The notes below the pieces were generated by a model. It had not been told where the DNA came from, searched no databases, and saw only the letters and a program-made list of their open reading frames with translations. Below, piece by piece: positions 53,808 to 61,932 of a DNA stretch of 64,000 bases. The stretch is from NCBI RefSeq assembly GCF_034355335.1, contig NZ_CP136422.1, forward strand, positions 2,049,001 through 2,113,000, written 5' to 3'. Within the stretch, counting starts at the first letter, position 1. Every line of letters starts with the position of its first letter. Both the position numbers and the translations under genes were made by a program. Source of the DNA: Blautia coccoides (GTDB taxonomy: Bacteria; Bacillota; Clostridia; Lachnospirales; Lachnospiraceae).

Positions 53808-54566
53808 TTATTTTTTAATGCTTTTCGGGAAAACATACCGGGACAGGCCCTTGGTATGCTGGCCGTATTCAATGGCCTCAACGGGACAGCGGCAGATACA
53901 GGCCATACAGTGTGTGCAGCGGCTGCCCCACACCGGCTTTCCTTTCTCCAGATGGACATTTTTCAGGGGACAGACCTTTTCACATTTGCCGCAGGATATG
54001 CAGGCATTGGTGGCATAAAATTTTCTGGCATGTACAAATGCGGGATAAAATATATTGTTTACAATACCGCTGTTTAACCTGTCTTTGGAAGTGAGGGAAG
54101 GCTGCGGGAGCATTTCATTATTTGTGATGAAATGTGATATTTGGTCCATGGTATCCTCAGCCCTGCGTATGATCTCCAGTGATTCTTCCTCCTGGGGAGC
54201 GCGGAACAGTGCAATGTAATTCTCTGGCATGAGGACAGGAGCACACCCTTTAAAATTCAGGTTTTTGGAGGTGCACAATTTTTTTATATAGGCACCTGCA
54301 TTTCCGATATTCCCTCCGCATGTCAGAATAAAATAAATGTCTTTATTTCCTGTCAGCTTTGTTTTGGTAAGCCAATCCTGAAGAATACGTGGAATCCGCC
54401 ATGCGTAAGTTGGTGATACGATGACCCATGGTTTATCTGAACAAATCTGGGTGTGATCGCTGTCACGGATTTTTTGAAACAGATCAAGTGTGTCATCTTG
54501 AATGTTTTCTGCGATTTTTTGTGCGGTGTAGGCGCTGTTGCCTGTTCCGGAAAAATATAATATCAT
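53808..54566 (-). CDS. EFR1-family flavodoxin-ferredoxin protein
   Basis: A 252-residue redox protein. An N-terminal flavodoxin-like domain (about 1-150) has the FMN loop YFSGTGNSAYTA. A C-terminal double [4Fe-4S] ferredoxin domain has CISCGKCEKVCP and CTHCMACICRCP. It should carry electrons for an unknown partner, plausibly the nitroreductase encoded upstream in the same operon. It lies 6 bp after the ArsR gene. Confidence 0.9.
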   Translation of the reverse strand: MILYFSGTGNSAYTAQKIAENIQDDTLDLFQKIRDSDHTQICSDKPWVIVSPTYAWRIPRILQDWLTKTKLTGNKDIYFILTCGGNIGNAGAYIKKLCTSKNLNFKGCAPVLMPENYIALFRAPQEEESLEIIRRAEDTMDQISHFITNNEMLPQPSLTSKDRLNSGIVNNIFYPAFVHARKFYATNACISCGKCEKVCPLKNVHLEKGKPVWGSRCTHCMACICRCPVEAIEYGQHTKGLSRYVFPKSIKK

Positions 54567-54572
54567 AGTCTT

Positions 54573-54932
54573 TTACTCCTTATCATGTATTTCATGAGTT
54601 TGCCGAATGCTCTCATAGATGAGATTGATTAGATCGGTCATATTCTTCCATTGGGATTCATCCAAACTCACATAATAATAATTTTTAGTTCCTTCTTTTC
54701 TCATATTGACAATACCCGCGTCTTTTAGGATACGCAGATGGTGGGACACAGAAGGTCTTGTCAGATGGGTTTTCTCTGCGATCTCACCGACCCTTATGCC
54801 TGACAGATCATTTTCTAAAAGCACCAGCAGGATCAACTGTCTTGTCTCATCGCCGATTGCAGTAAACGCATTTTGGCAGTCCCGAAAACCACGGACGATT
54901 TTTTGTAAACGCTCTTCACATTCATTTTCCAT
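54573..54932 (-). CDS. ArsR-family transcriptional regulator
   Basis: A 119-residue winged-helix repressor (DETRQLILLVLLENDLSGIRVGEIAE, then KTHLTRPSVSHHLRILKDAGIV). It has no CxC metal motif of ArsR/SmtB (the sole cysteines are near residues 5 and 19), so it may sense something else. It lies between the nitroreductase and EFR1 genes. Palindromes at the operon promoter are its likely sites. Confidence 0.9.
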   Translation of the reverse strand: MENECEERLQKIVRGFRDCQNAFTAIGDETRQLILLVLLENDLSGIRVGEIAEKTHLTRPSVSHHLRILKDAGIVNMRKEGTKNYYYVSLDESQWKNMTDLINLIYESIRQTHEIHDKE

Positions 54933-54961
54933 TTTTTAGTCCTCTGTATATTTTTAGTTCT

Positions 54962-55735
54962 CTACATATATCTGACATCCGGTTTTTCTCTCGGGGCGGA
55001 GCGGAGAAATTTTACACCGGGATAACCTAATACCAGGGTGGCAGCCACTTTTTTCCCTTTGGGAACGTTCAGCGCCTTTTTGATCTTCGGTGATATGTTG
55101 GCGGAAGATGTGAAAAATCCGCTGAACAGCACACCCAGCCCGTTGGCCTCTGCCACAAACTCCATATTTTGTGCTGCGAGTATGCCGTTGGTTTTGTCTT
55201 TTGCCAGGATAACAATGACAGTAGGTGCCTGGAAGAAGAAAAAATGTGGGTGTATTTTATTAAGTCTGGCAATAGGACTGAACAAATCCGCAAAGGGCTT
55301 TAGTTTTTTAAAGAGGCGGACAGCCATCTGTTCCACAGCGTCTTTTTCTTTCTCAAGGACCACAAAGGAGACATCCTGCATATTTTTGGCTGTATGTGTG
55401 AGACTGCCTGCTTCCAGGATCTGTTCCAGCACAGCATGAGGAATCTCTTTCTTTTGAAACTGCCGTATGGTGCGTCTGAAGCGGATGACATCCAGGACTT
55501 CATGGGGATTCAGGTGTACAGTGCCATTTTGGGTGATCGGTTTTGTATCATAGCCGCTGATGGTGACTGCCTCCTTTGGACAGACTGCAGAGCACTGACC
55601 ACACAGGATACAGTCATCTAATATGGTTTCTGCCTTTTTATTTTTCAGTACGATATTGTGCGCAGCACATGTCTTTGCGCATAAACCACAGCCGATGCAT
55701 AATGAGGTATGAATTTTTACTGCATGTTTTGCCAT
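54962..55735 (-). CDS. Ferredoxin-nitroreductase fusion protein
   Basis: A 257-residue protein. The N-terminal double [4Fe-4S] domain has C13/C16/C19/C23 and C42/C45/C48/C52. A nitroreductase fold (about 75-257) follows, with RFRRTIRQFQKKEIP at its start. It probably reduces nitro or related compounds using FMN, fed by its own clusters. It is first in an operon with ArsR and EFR1 genes. Confidence 0.92.
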   Translation of the reverse strand: MAKHAVKIHTSLCIGCGLCAKTCAAHNIVLKNKKAETILDDCILCGQCSAVCPKEAVTISGYDTKPITQNGTVHLNPHEVLDVIRFRRTIRQFQKKEIPHAVLEQILEAGSLTHTAKNMQDVSFVVLEKEKDAVEQMAVRLFKKLKPFADLFSPIARLNKIHPHFFFFQAPTVIVILAKDKTNGILAAQNMEFVAEANGLGVLFSGFFTSSANISPKIKKALNVPKGKKVAATLVLGYPGVKFLRSAPREKPDVRYM

Positions 55736-55750
55736 GAGTGGACTCCTTTC

Positions 55751-55766
55751 GTTAACATTTGTTAAC
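55751..55766. promoter_or_regulatory. Operator-like palindrome at the nitroreductase start site
   Basis: GTTAAC-ATTT-GTTAAC is symmetric in its six-base arms. It lies just downstream of the minus-strand -10 at 55768-55773, over the predicted +1, as expected for an ArsR-type repressor. Confidence 0.6.
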
Positions 55767-55767
55767 C

Positions 55768-55795
55768 ATTATATCAAAAGAGGAGGAGAATACAA
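55768..55795 (-). promoter_or_regulatory. Promoter of the nitroreductase-arsR-EFR1 operon
   Basis: Minus-strand TTGTAT (55790-55795) and TATAAT (55768-55773) with a 16-bp spacer. Confidence 0.7.
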
Positions 55796-55796
55796 C

Positions 55797-55821
55797 ATTG
55801 GTAAAGAAACACGTTACCAAT
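55797..55821. promoter_or_regulatory. Second inverted repeat upstream of the operon promoter
   Basis: ATTGGTAA (55797-55804) and TTACCAAT (55814-55821) are perfect 8-bp arms around 9 bp, abutting the -35 box. The IS element begins only 7 bp further on. Confidence 0.5.
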
Positions 55822-55858
55822 AAAAAAGGGGCTGTCGGGAAATAGATAGCCTAAAACA

Positions 55859-55946
55859 GGGGAGGATTTGACCATCATCGGTCACATCCTCCCCTTGAAC
55901 TATATCCTAAAACAGAAAAAAAGATGGCTAACGACAACCATCTTTT
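55859..55946 (+). terminator. Two hairpins at the left end of the IS
   Basis: GGGGAGGAT (55859-55867) pairs with 55886-55894. AAAAGATGG (55919-55927) pairs with CCATCTTTT (55938-55946). The second resembles a terminator. They would block read-through into the transposase. Confidence 0.6.
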
Positions 55947-55972
55947 CCTCCGTTCCATGTTATAATAGAACT

Positions 55973-57727
55973 ATGCTTAAACAAGATTATTATAACGAAT
56001 TTTTTGATTTAGGGCAACAGAAAATTAACTTCAGTTTCTTCGAATTGCATTTACCCGATGACGATCCAGTTTATACCCTAAAAAAAGTGATGGAGGAATT
56101 AGATTTTTCAGGCCTGCTTGCCTGTTGTTCAGATAAGGGAAGAACCGGGTACAATCCAATCATGATGTATGCTGTCGTTACCTACGCAAACATGCGCGGA
56201 GTGCGTTCTGTTGACCGTATTGTTGAATTATGCGAAAGGGACCTTGCTTTTATCTGGCTGACCAAAGGGCAGAAACCGAAGCGGGATGCTTTCTATGAAT
56301 TCAAGAATAAAAAACTGACGGGTGATCTTCTGGATGAGCTGAATTACCAATTCATGCGCCAATTGAAAAAAGAGGGCCTGATCACGCTCAAAGAACTCTT
56401 TATTGATGGTACGAAGCTGGAAGCCAATGCAAACCGCTATACTTTTGTCTGGAGAGGGAGCATCAATTACCATCTTGCAGGTCTTTTGGATAAGATAGAT
56501 GCACTTTATGAAAAGTACAATACACTTCTGCATGAAAATGGGTATGCAGCGAAATACGACCTTGGGGATGCAAAGATGTTCATCATCGAAGGCATGGAAA
56601 AAGTCAGGCGTGTGATTGATGAAAACCGGAAACGAAAACTGACAAAGCATAAGAAGCTCTCAAACAATACAATCATCGAAATAGATAACTGCTCCCCTCT
56701 TGAGATTTTGAAGCTTCAGAAGAATCTGATGCAGATCACAGAAGGTGAGGGGATATCATTCGTCCACAGTAAGGGAAAAACGAAGTCCGAGCTTCAAAAA
56801 CTGTATGAGGAACTGGAGGAATGCGGAAACCGCCTGATGGGATATAAAGAATGCTTTGAAATCATGGGGAAAGACCGCAACAGTTATTCCAAAACGGATC
56901 TGGAAGCAACGTTTATGCGGATGAAGGAAGACCACATGCTCAACGGTCAGTTAAAACCAGCTTACAACGTTCAGATCGCGGTGGAGAACTATTTCATCGT
57001 TCACGGATACGTGAGCAATGACCGTACAGATTATAACACCCTGATCCCGGTTTTGGAGAAGCATCAGAAAGCCTTTGGTAAAGTATTGGATGAAGTGACA
57101 GCAGACAGCGGATACTGCAGCGAGAAAAACCTCTTGTATCTGAAACACAATGGGATTGCCAGTTATATCAAACTCCAGGATCACGAAAAACGGAAAACCC
57201 GTGCCTATAAAGAAGATATCAGCAAATATTACAACATGACAACCCATATCTTTGAAGATGAGCGCTACTATATCTGTCATGACGGAAGAGAGCTTCGTCA
57301 TATCCGGACAGAAAGTAAGGAGCAGGACGGGTATAGCCAGACATGGGAAGTCTATGGATGTGCAGATTGCAGCGGCTGTGAACATAAATCCCGTTGTCTG
57401 TATAAGTACAATGCGGAAAAAAACAGTGACCGAAATAAAGTCATGAAGATCAATGAGCAGTGGGAGGAACTGAAAGAAGCATCCAATGCCAACATCCAGA
57501 GTGAGAAGGGGATCCTGAAGCGCCAGATCCGTTCCATCCAGACCGAAGGGCACTTCGGGGACATCAAGGAAAACGAAAACTTCCGTCGGTTCAATTACCG
57601 CAATTCAGAAAAAGTGTATAAAGAATTCATGCTGTATGCAATTGGCCGGAATATAAATAAATATCATCGGTTTCTTTACCATGAGATCGAGAAATACGCA
57701 GGAAAATCTGATCAAAAGACAGCTTAG
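55973..57727 (+). CDS. IS1182-family DDE transposase
   Basis: A 584-residue transposase, intact. The N-terminal domain has FFELHLPDDDPVYTLKKVME and NPIMMYAVVTYANMRG. The catalytic region has FIDGTKLEANANRYTFVW, VTADSGYCSEKN and the C-terminal RSIQTEGHFGDIKEN (DDE positions by family knowledge). The ATG at 55973 lies only 7 bp after a TATAAT (55961-55966), so the message may be nearly leaderless. An upstream in-frame ATG at 55868 lies inside the hairpins and is not favoured. Confidence 0.88.
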   Translation: MLKQDYYNEFFDLGQQKINFSFFELHLPDDDPVYTLKKVMEELDFSGLLACCSDKGRTGYNPIMMYAVVTYANMRGVRSVDRIVELCERDLAFIWLTKGQKPKRDAFYEFKNKKLTGDLLDELNYQFMRQLKKEGLITLKELFIDGTKLEANANRYTFVWRGSINYHLAGLLDKIDALYEKYNTLLHENGYAAKYDLGDAKMFIIEGMEKVRRVIDENRKRKLTKHKKLSNNTIIEIDNCSPLEILKLQKNLMQITEGEGISFVHSKGKTKSELQKLYEELEECGNRLMGYKECFEIMGKDRNSYSKTDLEATFMRMKEDHMLNGQLKPAYNVQIAVENYFIVHGYVSNDRTDYNTLIPVLEKHQKAFGKVLDEVTADSGYCSEKNLLYLKHNGIASYIKLQDHEKRKTRAYKEDISKYYNMTTHIFEDERYYICHDGRELRHIRTESKEQDGYSQTWEVYGCADCSGCEHKSRCLYKYNAEKNSDRNKVMKINEQWEELKEASNANIQSEKGILKRQIRSIQTEGHFGDIKENENFRRFNYRNSEKVYKEFMLYAIGRNINKYHRFLYHEIEKYAGKSDQKTA

Positions 57728-57793
57728 CTGCCAGAGCGGAGCTGCAAATATGTAAAAAGGGGATTTTGCGCCCTAAAATAGGAGAAGTAAAGA

Positions 57794-57861
57794 AAAACAA
57801 GCATATCCCGCAGAACGTCCTTTGCTGAAAAGCAAGGAAATCTGCGGGATATGCTTGTTTT
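57794..57861 (+). terminator. Transposase terminator
   Basis: Perfect 21-bp arms at 57794-57814 and 57841-57861 (ends AAAACAAGCAT / ATGCTTGTTTT). It also shields the element from outside transcription from the right. Confidence 0.9.
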
Positions 57862-57928
57862 GGTGTAGGGGCTTTAAAAATCAGTATTAACCGACAGTCC
57901 CCCCGGTTTATCTTGCCGTATTCTGTTT

Positions 57929-58144
57929 TTACTTTGTCATAACCCTGCAGCCATTTACAGGCAGCTTGGGCAGGTATTCAAAATACCAGTTCTGCCGTTC
58001 ACCGGAATATTTCAGTATGGCAGGTATCCACGCATTGGAGACCTGCACATATACATATTGTTCCGGATGAACGGGTATCTTTTTGCTGCCGCCGTTCTCC
58101 TTGAGAACACAGGTGCGGCCATTATTCATTAAAGTTCCTATCAT
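57929..58144 (-). CDS. DUF5348-type small protein
   Basis: A 71-residue protein beginning MIGTLMNNGRTCVLKENGG, with AWIPAILKYSGERQNWYFEYLP near the end. The pattern suggests DUF5348, a small family of unknown function. AAAGGAGG lies upstream of the ATG at 58144. It is a single gene between the IS and the tRNA pair. Confidence 0.65.
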   Translation of the reverse strand: MIGTLMNNGRTCVLKENGGSKKIPVHPEQYVYVQVSNAWIPAILKYSGERQNWYFEYLPKLPVNGCRVMTK

Positions 58145-58260
58145 GTGTTAAGCCTCCTTTACTCTTTTTATAATAAGAGTATACATGGTAATTATGACCA
58201 TTTCTTGGAAAAAATGTGAAGGGTTGGTGATATTTGTATGAATATACTAAAGTTTTTATG

Positions 58261-58284
58261 AAAAGCAGCATAATACTGCCTTTT
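58261..58284 (-). terminator. Probable terminator of the tRNA pair
   Basis: On the minus strand AAAAGGCAG pairs with CTGCTTTT around a 7-nt loop with one bulge, about 25 bp after tRNA-Ala. Confidence 0.5.
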
Positions 58285-58308
58285 ATGGGATGTGAGAAAG
58301 AAAATTCA

Positions 58309-58381
58309 TGGAGATAGCGGGATTCGAACCCGTGACCTATACGTTGCGAACGTATCGCTCTCCCAGCTGAGCTATATCCCC
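58309..58381 (-). tRNA. tRNA-Ala (CGC)
   Basis: A complete 73-nt cloverleaf. The acceptor stem GGGGATA/TATCTCC contains the alanine identity pair G3-U70. The anticodon loop TTCGCAA gives CGC, reading GCG. CCA is not encoded. Confidence 0.93.
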
Positions 58382-58391
58382 AAAAAAATAA

Positions 58392-58465
58392 TGGAAGCAA
58401 GGAGGCTCGAACTCCTGACCTTTCGCGTGTGAGGCGAACGCTCATCCCGGCTGAGCTATGCTTCC
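58392..58465 (-). tRNA. tRNA-Val (CAC)
   Basis: A complete 74-nt cloverleaf. The acceptor stem is GGAAGCA/TGCTTCC, and the anticodon loop CTCACAC gives CAC, reading GTG. It lies 10 bp upstream of tRNA-Ala in the same transcript. CCA is not encoded. Confidence 0.93.
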
Positions 58466-58474
58466 ATATAAAAT

Positions 58475-58502
58475 ATTATAGCACTTTGTTTGAGAAATGC
58501 AA
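58475..58502 (-). promoter_or_regulatory. Promoter of the tRNA-Val/Ala transcript
   Basis: Minus-strand TTGCAT (58497-58502) and TATAAT (58475-58480) with a 16-bp spacer, 10 bp before the tRNA. Confidence 0.8.
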
Positions 58503-58524
58503 GAGTATTTCCGGGGTGATTTAT

Positions 58525-58553
58525 TTGTAGGATACAAGTTTTTATAGTATAAT
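58525..58553 (+). promoter_or_regulatory. Promoter of the second two-component system
   Basis: TTGTAG (58525-58530) and TATAAT (58548-58553) with a 17-bp spacer, leaving a leader of about 120 nt before the response regulator. Confidence 0.7.
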
Positions 58554-58680
58554 TCCAGTTATAGGATCTTGTGACAGGGAGCTGCAGCGGTAAATCCCGG
58601 CTTTTTTCATTTGTCAGAAAATCTGCCGCACTCTTTTGTTTTGAAAATAATTCGTCTATAGGGCATGGAAGGGAAGATAT

Positions 58681-59352
58681 ATGTATAAATTGTTGTTTGT
58701 TGATGATGATAAAGCCCTGCTCAAAATGCTGGAAAATTATTTCCGTTTAAGGGGATACAGCATTTTGCTTGCAGATGACGGCTTAACGGCCCTGGAGAAA
58801 ATAGAGGATAACCCGGATTTGATCTTGCTGGATATTAATATGCCGCGTATGGACGGAATAGAACTGTGTATGAAGATCAGGGAATTCGTTTCATGTCCCA
58901 TATTGTTCCTGACAGCCAGAGTTGAGGAGCAGGACAGGATAAACGGCCTGCTTTCCGGGGGAGATGACTATATTGTCAAGCCGTTCAGCCTGAAGGAACT
59001 GGAGGCGAGGATCACGGCACATATAAAAAGAGAGGAACGAGGCAGGAAAAAGCCAAATCTCAGATACAGGGAGGGGCTGCTGCTGGACTATAGTGCCAGG
59101 AAAGCCCTGTATGATGACCGGGAGCTGGAGCTTACAAAACTGGAGTACGATATTGTGGAATTCCTCTCCAAAAATCCGGGTCAGGTGTTTGACAAGGAGC
59201 GGATCTATGAAAGGGTCTGCGGCTATGATGCGGAGGGCGACAGCAGGGTGATCACGGAACTCATAAGAAGAATACGGAGAAAAATAGGAGAATATACCGG
59301 CACGGAGTATATTGAGACTGTATGGGGAAGTGGGTACCGATGGAAAAAATAA
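58681..59352 (+). CDS. OmpR/PhoB-family response regulator
   Basis: A 223-residue regulator with receiver aspartates at 8-10, phospho-acceptor D51 (LLDINMPRMDG), TAR and KPFS switch motifs, and a winged-helix DNA-binding domain over about 125-223 (LTKLEYDIVEFLSKNPGQ, ETVWGSGYRWKK). AAGGGAAG precedes the ATG. It overlaps its kinase gene by 13 bp. Likely targets are the aldo/keto reductase or ABC genes downstream (inference). Confidence 0.93.
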   Translation: MYKLLFVDDDKALLKMLENYFRLRGYSILLADDGLTALEKIEDNPDLILLDINMPRMDGIELCMKIREFVSCPILFLTARVEEQDRINGLLSGGDDYIVKPFSLKELEARITAHIKREERGRKKPNLRYREGLLLDYSARKALYDDRELELTKLEYDIVEFLSKNPGQVFDKERIYERVCGYDAEGDSRVITELIRRIRRKIGEYTGTEYIETVWGSGYRWKK

Positions 59353-60512
59353 GGAATCTTTCGCTTAGGAAAACAATTGTACTTTACATGACTGCGGCGA
59401 TCATTATCACCTTTTTCCTCTCAGCCGTGGTTATCAAAATGGCGGAGGGGACTCAGAGACAAATCTGGGCGGAATATACAGACTGGGATAAACATCTGGA
59501 CTTTGAGGAGGAGACAGGAAATATCACGGAGATCACAAGGCCCGCACAGAAGGATATGCTTCACAGAGATTATGTCATGACCCAGATCTGCGACGCGGTG
59601 GAAACATGGTCTATGCTTATACTGCCTATGATCGGCAGTGTGATCGCGGTTTTTTGCTTTTACCGTGATAAGATCAGGGAGCCGCTTCAGATACTGACAG
59701 AAGGTTCCAGAAAAATACAGGAAAACCATCTGGACTTTCCTGTAGATTACAGGAAAAAGGATGAAATGGGAAGTCTGTGCCGGGAATTTGACCGTATGCG
59801 CTCCCAGCTTCAAGAAAACAACCGACAGCTCTGGAGCATGGTGGAACAGGAGAGAACGCTGAAGGCGGTCATTGCCCATGATATCCGTTCCCCCCTTGCA
59901 GTGCTGCGGGGATACCAGGAAACGCTTATGGAGTTTCTGCCTGCGGGGCAGTTAAGCCAGCAGGACATGGAGGAAATGCTGTCCTCGGGAATGCAGCAGA
60001 TTGACAGGCTGAATGCCTTTGTGGAACAGATGAGGCGGCTTTCCGGCATCGAAGAGAGAACGGTTCATATGGATAAGATAGAGACCTCTGCATTGCTCAG
60101 ATACATGGAACAGACGGCAAAGGCTCTGGCCAACAAGGAATCCTGCCGAACCGTCATAAGATCGGAGGGAATGCCAAATGGCTTTTTTGGTGATTTTTCC
60201 TTGATATGTGAGGTGTATGAGAATCTTCTGGGAAATGCAGTGCGGTATGCCCGGCATATGATCCTCATTACTATGGAGGTGACAGACGGAATGCTTTTTA
60301 TTTCCATGGGGGATGACGGGGAGGGATTTCATGGAGAGGAAGAAGAGATCACGAAACCCTTCTACCATGATAACCTTGCAGATGACCTGAAGCATTTTGG
60401 CCTCGGAATGTATCTGAGTAAACTGTACTGCGAGATGCATGGAGGTAAACTGCTGTTGGGCAGTGCTGATTTGGGAGGGGCTTATGTGAAGGCGGGATTT
60501 CACATAGAATAG
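59340..60512 (+). CDS. Sensor histidine kinase
   Basis: A 390-residue kinase. TM1 spans about residues 13-35, a short extracellular sensor about 36-85, TM2 about 86-108, then a HAMP-like segment. The phospho-acceptor is H180 in VIAHDIRSPLAVLRG. Other motifs are ENLLGNAVRYA, GDDGEGF and FGLGMYLSKLYCEMHGG. The start at 59340 was preferred to 59322. It partners the overlapping response regulator. The short sensor loop is typical of kinases that detect membrane stress or peptides. Confidence 0.92.
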   Translation: MEKIRNLSLRKTIVLYMTAAIIITFFLSAVVIKMAEGTQRQIWAEYTDWDKHLDFEEETGNITEITRPAQKDMLHRDYVMTQICDAVETWSMLILPMIGSVIAVFCFYRDKIREPLQILTEGSRKIQENHLDFPVDYRKKDEMGSLCREFDRMRSQLQENNRQLWSMVEQERTLKAVIAHDIRSPLAVLRGYQETLMEFLPAGQLSQQDMEEMLSSGMQQIDRLNAFVEQMRRLSGIEERTVHMDKIETSALLRYMEQTAKALANKESCRTVIRSEGMPNGFFGDFSLICEVYENLLGNAVRYARHMILITMEVTDGMLFISMGDDGEGFHGEEEEITKPFYHDNLADDLKHFGLGMYLSKLYCEMHGGKLLLGSADLGGAYVKAGFHIE

Positions 60513-60570
60513 CCGCATCCCGACGGGACACTATAGCTGCGGGTTATGGAAATCCATATTTTATAAGTAT

Positions 60571-60599
60571 TTGTGCTATGCATGAGAATGATTTAAAAT
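60571..60599 (+). promoter_or_regulatory. Possible promoter of the aldo/keto reductase gene
   Basis: TTGTGC (60571-60576) and TAAAAT (60594-60599), 17-bp spacer, 33 bp before the start codon. Confidence 0.45.
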
Positions 60600-60632
60600 A
60601 GTAATGATCAGTATAAGAAGGGAGCGGACAAA

Positions 60633-61766
60633 ATGATCTATAAGAATTTTCAGGACATGAAATTATCTGCGCTGGGAATGGGAGCTATGCGTCTTCCGGT
60701 CATAAACGGAGAAGATTCCAGGATTGATGAGAAGGCAGCCGCAGAGATGGTGGCATACGCCATGGAACATGGAATAAATTATTACGACACAGCCTGGGGG
60801 TACCATGAGGGGAATTCAGAAACCGTTATGGGCAGGATCTTGGATCAATACCCCCGCAGTACCTATTATCTTGCAACTAAATTTCCGGGGTATGATCTCT
60901 CCAATATGGATAAAGTGGAAGAAATTTTTGAAAAACAGTTGGAGAAATGCAAAGTGGAGTATTTTGATTTCTATCTGTTCCACAATGTATGTGAGATGAA
61001 CATTGACGCGTACCTGGATGAGAAATATGGCATTTTTGACTATCTGATGAAACAGAAGGAAAAGGGAAGGATCCATCATCTGGGCTTTTCCGCTCATGGA
61101 AGTTATGATGTGATGAAACGTTTTTTAGAGGCTTACGGAGAGCAGATGGAATTCTGCCAGATTCAGTTAAACTATCTTGACTGGTCCTTCCAGAATGCAA
61201 AAGAAAAAGTGGACCTGCTGAGCGAATACCACATTCCCGTATGGGTAATGGAGCCGCTCAGAGGAGGACGCCTTGCCTCTCTGTCCGAGGAAAACAGTGA
61301 AAAATTAAAGACATTTCGTCCGGACGAGGGCATTCCGGCATGGGCTTTTCGTTTCCTTCAGGGAATCCCGGAAGTGAAGATGATCCTGTCAGGCATGTCT
61401 GATTTTGCACAGATGCAGGATAATATACATACTTTTGAGACGGATAAGCCTCTGAATGAGCAGGAGAAAACAGCTCTGCTGGAGATTGCTGACAACATGG
61501 TAAAGCACATTGCCCTGCCTTGTACAGCATGCCGTTACTGCACGAGCCACTGCCCTCAGGAACTGGATATTCCCATGCTTCTGGAGCTGTATAATGAGCA
61601 TTGCTTTACAGGCGGCGGATTTATTGCGCCTATGGCTCTGCAGGCCGTCCCGGAGGAGAAACAGCCCGGTGCATGTATCGGATGCCAAAGCTGTGAGGCA
61701 GTCTGTCCGCAGCAAATTAAAATATCAGAAGCCATGGCTGATTTTGCGCACAAGCTGAATGGCTGA
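60633..61766 (+). CDS. Aldo/keto reductase with C-terminal 4Fe-4S clusters
   Basis: A 377-residue protein. The aldo/keto reductase barrel (about 1-280) shows catalytic D52 and Y57 (YYDTAWGYHEG), K83 (ATKFPG) and H117 (FDFYLFHN). A ferredoxin-like tail has CTACRYCTSHCP and CIGCQSCEAVCP. This fusion type is common in anaerobes and probably exchanges electrons with ferredoxin rather than using only NADPH (inference). AAGGGAG precedes the ATG. The substrate is unknown. Confidence 0.92.
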   Translation: MIYKNFQDMKLSALGMGAMRLPVINGEDSRIDEKAAAEMVAYAMEHGINYYDTAWGYHEGNSETVMGRILDQYPRSTYYLATKFPGYDLSNMDKVEEIFEKQLEKCKVEYFDFYLFHNVCEMNIDAYLDEKYGIFDYLMKQKEKGRIHHLGFSAHGSYDVMKRFLEAYGEQMEFCQIQLNYLDWSFQNAKEKVDLLSEYHIPVWVMEPLRGGRLASLSEENSEKLKTFRPDEGIPAWAFRFLQGIPEVKMILSGMSDFAQMQDNIHTFETDKPLNEQEKTALLEIADNMVKHIALPCTACRYCTSHCPQELDIPMLLELYNEHCFTGGGFIAPMALQAVPEEKQPGACIGCQSCEAVCPQQIKISEAMADFAHKLNG

Positions 61767-61932
61767 GTATTGGAGGCAGAATAAAAGAGCTGTCGGAAGA
61801 TCAATATCAATAAATGGAAATACGAGCTGTAGTTTTCTGTTTATTGGTATGGATCAACTGACAGTTCTTTTTTTGTTGTCTTTTTGTTGTGATTTCTCAT
61901 TTACAATAGTATCAGAACAGGAGGAATGCAAT

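Larger units (their letters stand above)
55828..57901 (+). mobile_element. IS1182-like insertion sequence
   Basis: Terminal inverted repeats are GGGGCTGTCGG (55828-55838) and its partner at 57891-57901, 10 of 11 matching. They enclose one transposase gene. The element is flanked inside by terminators at both ends. I could not identify a target-site duplication by eye. It lies between the nitroreductase promoter and the DUF5348 gene. Confidence 0.82.

Noticed and set aside
58122-58445. Minus-strand frame across the tRNA pair
   Set aside because: Its sequence (YSSAGRAIRSQRIGHGFESR) is the familiar translation of tRNA genes.
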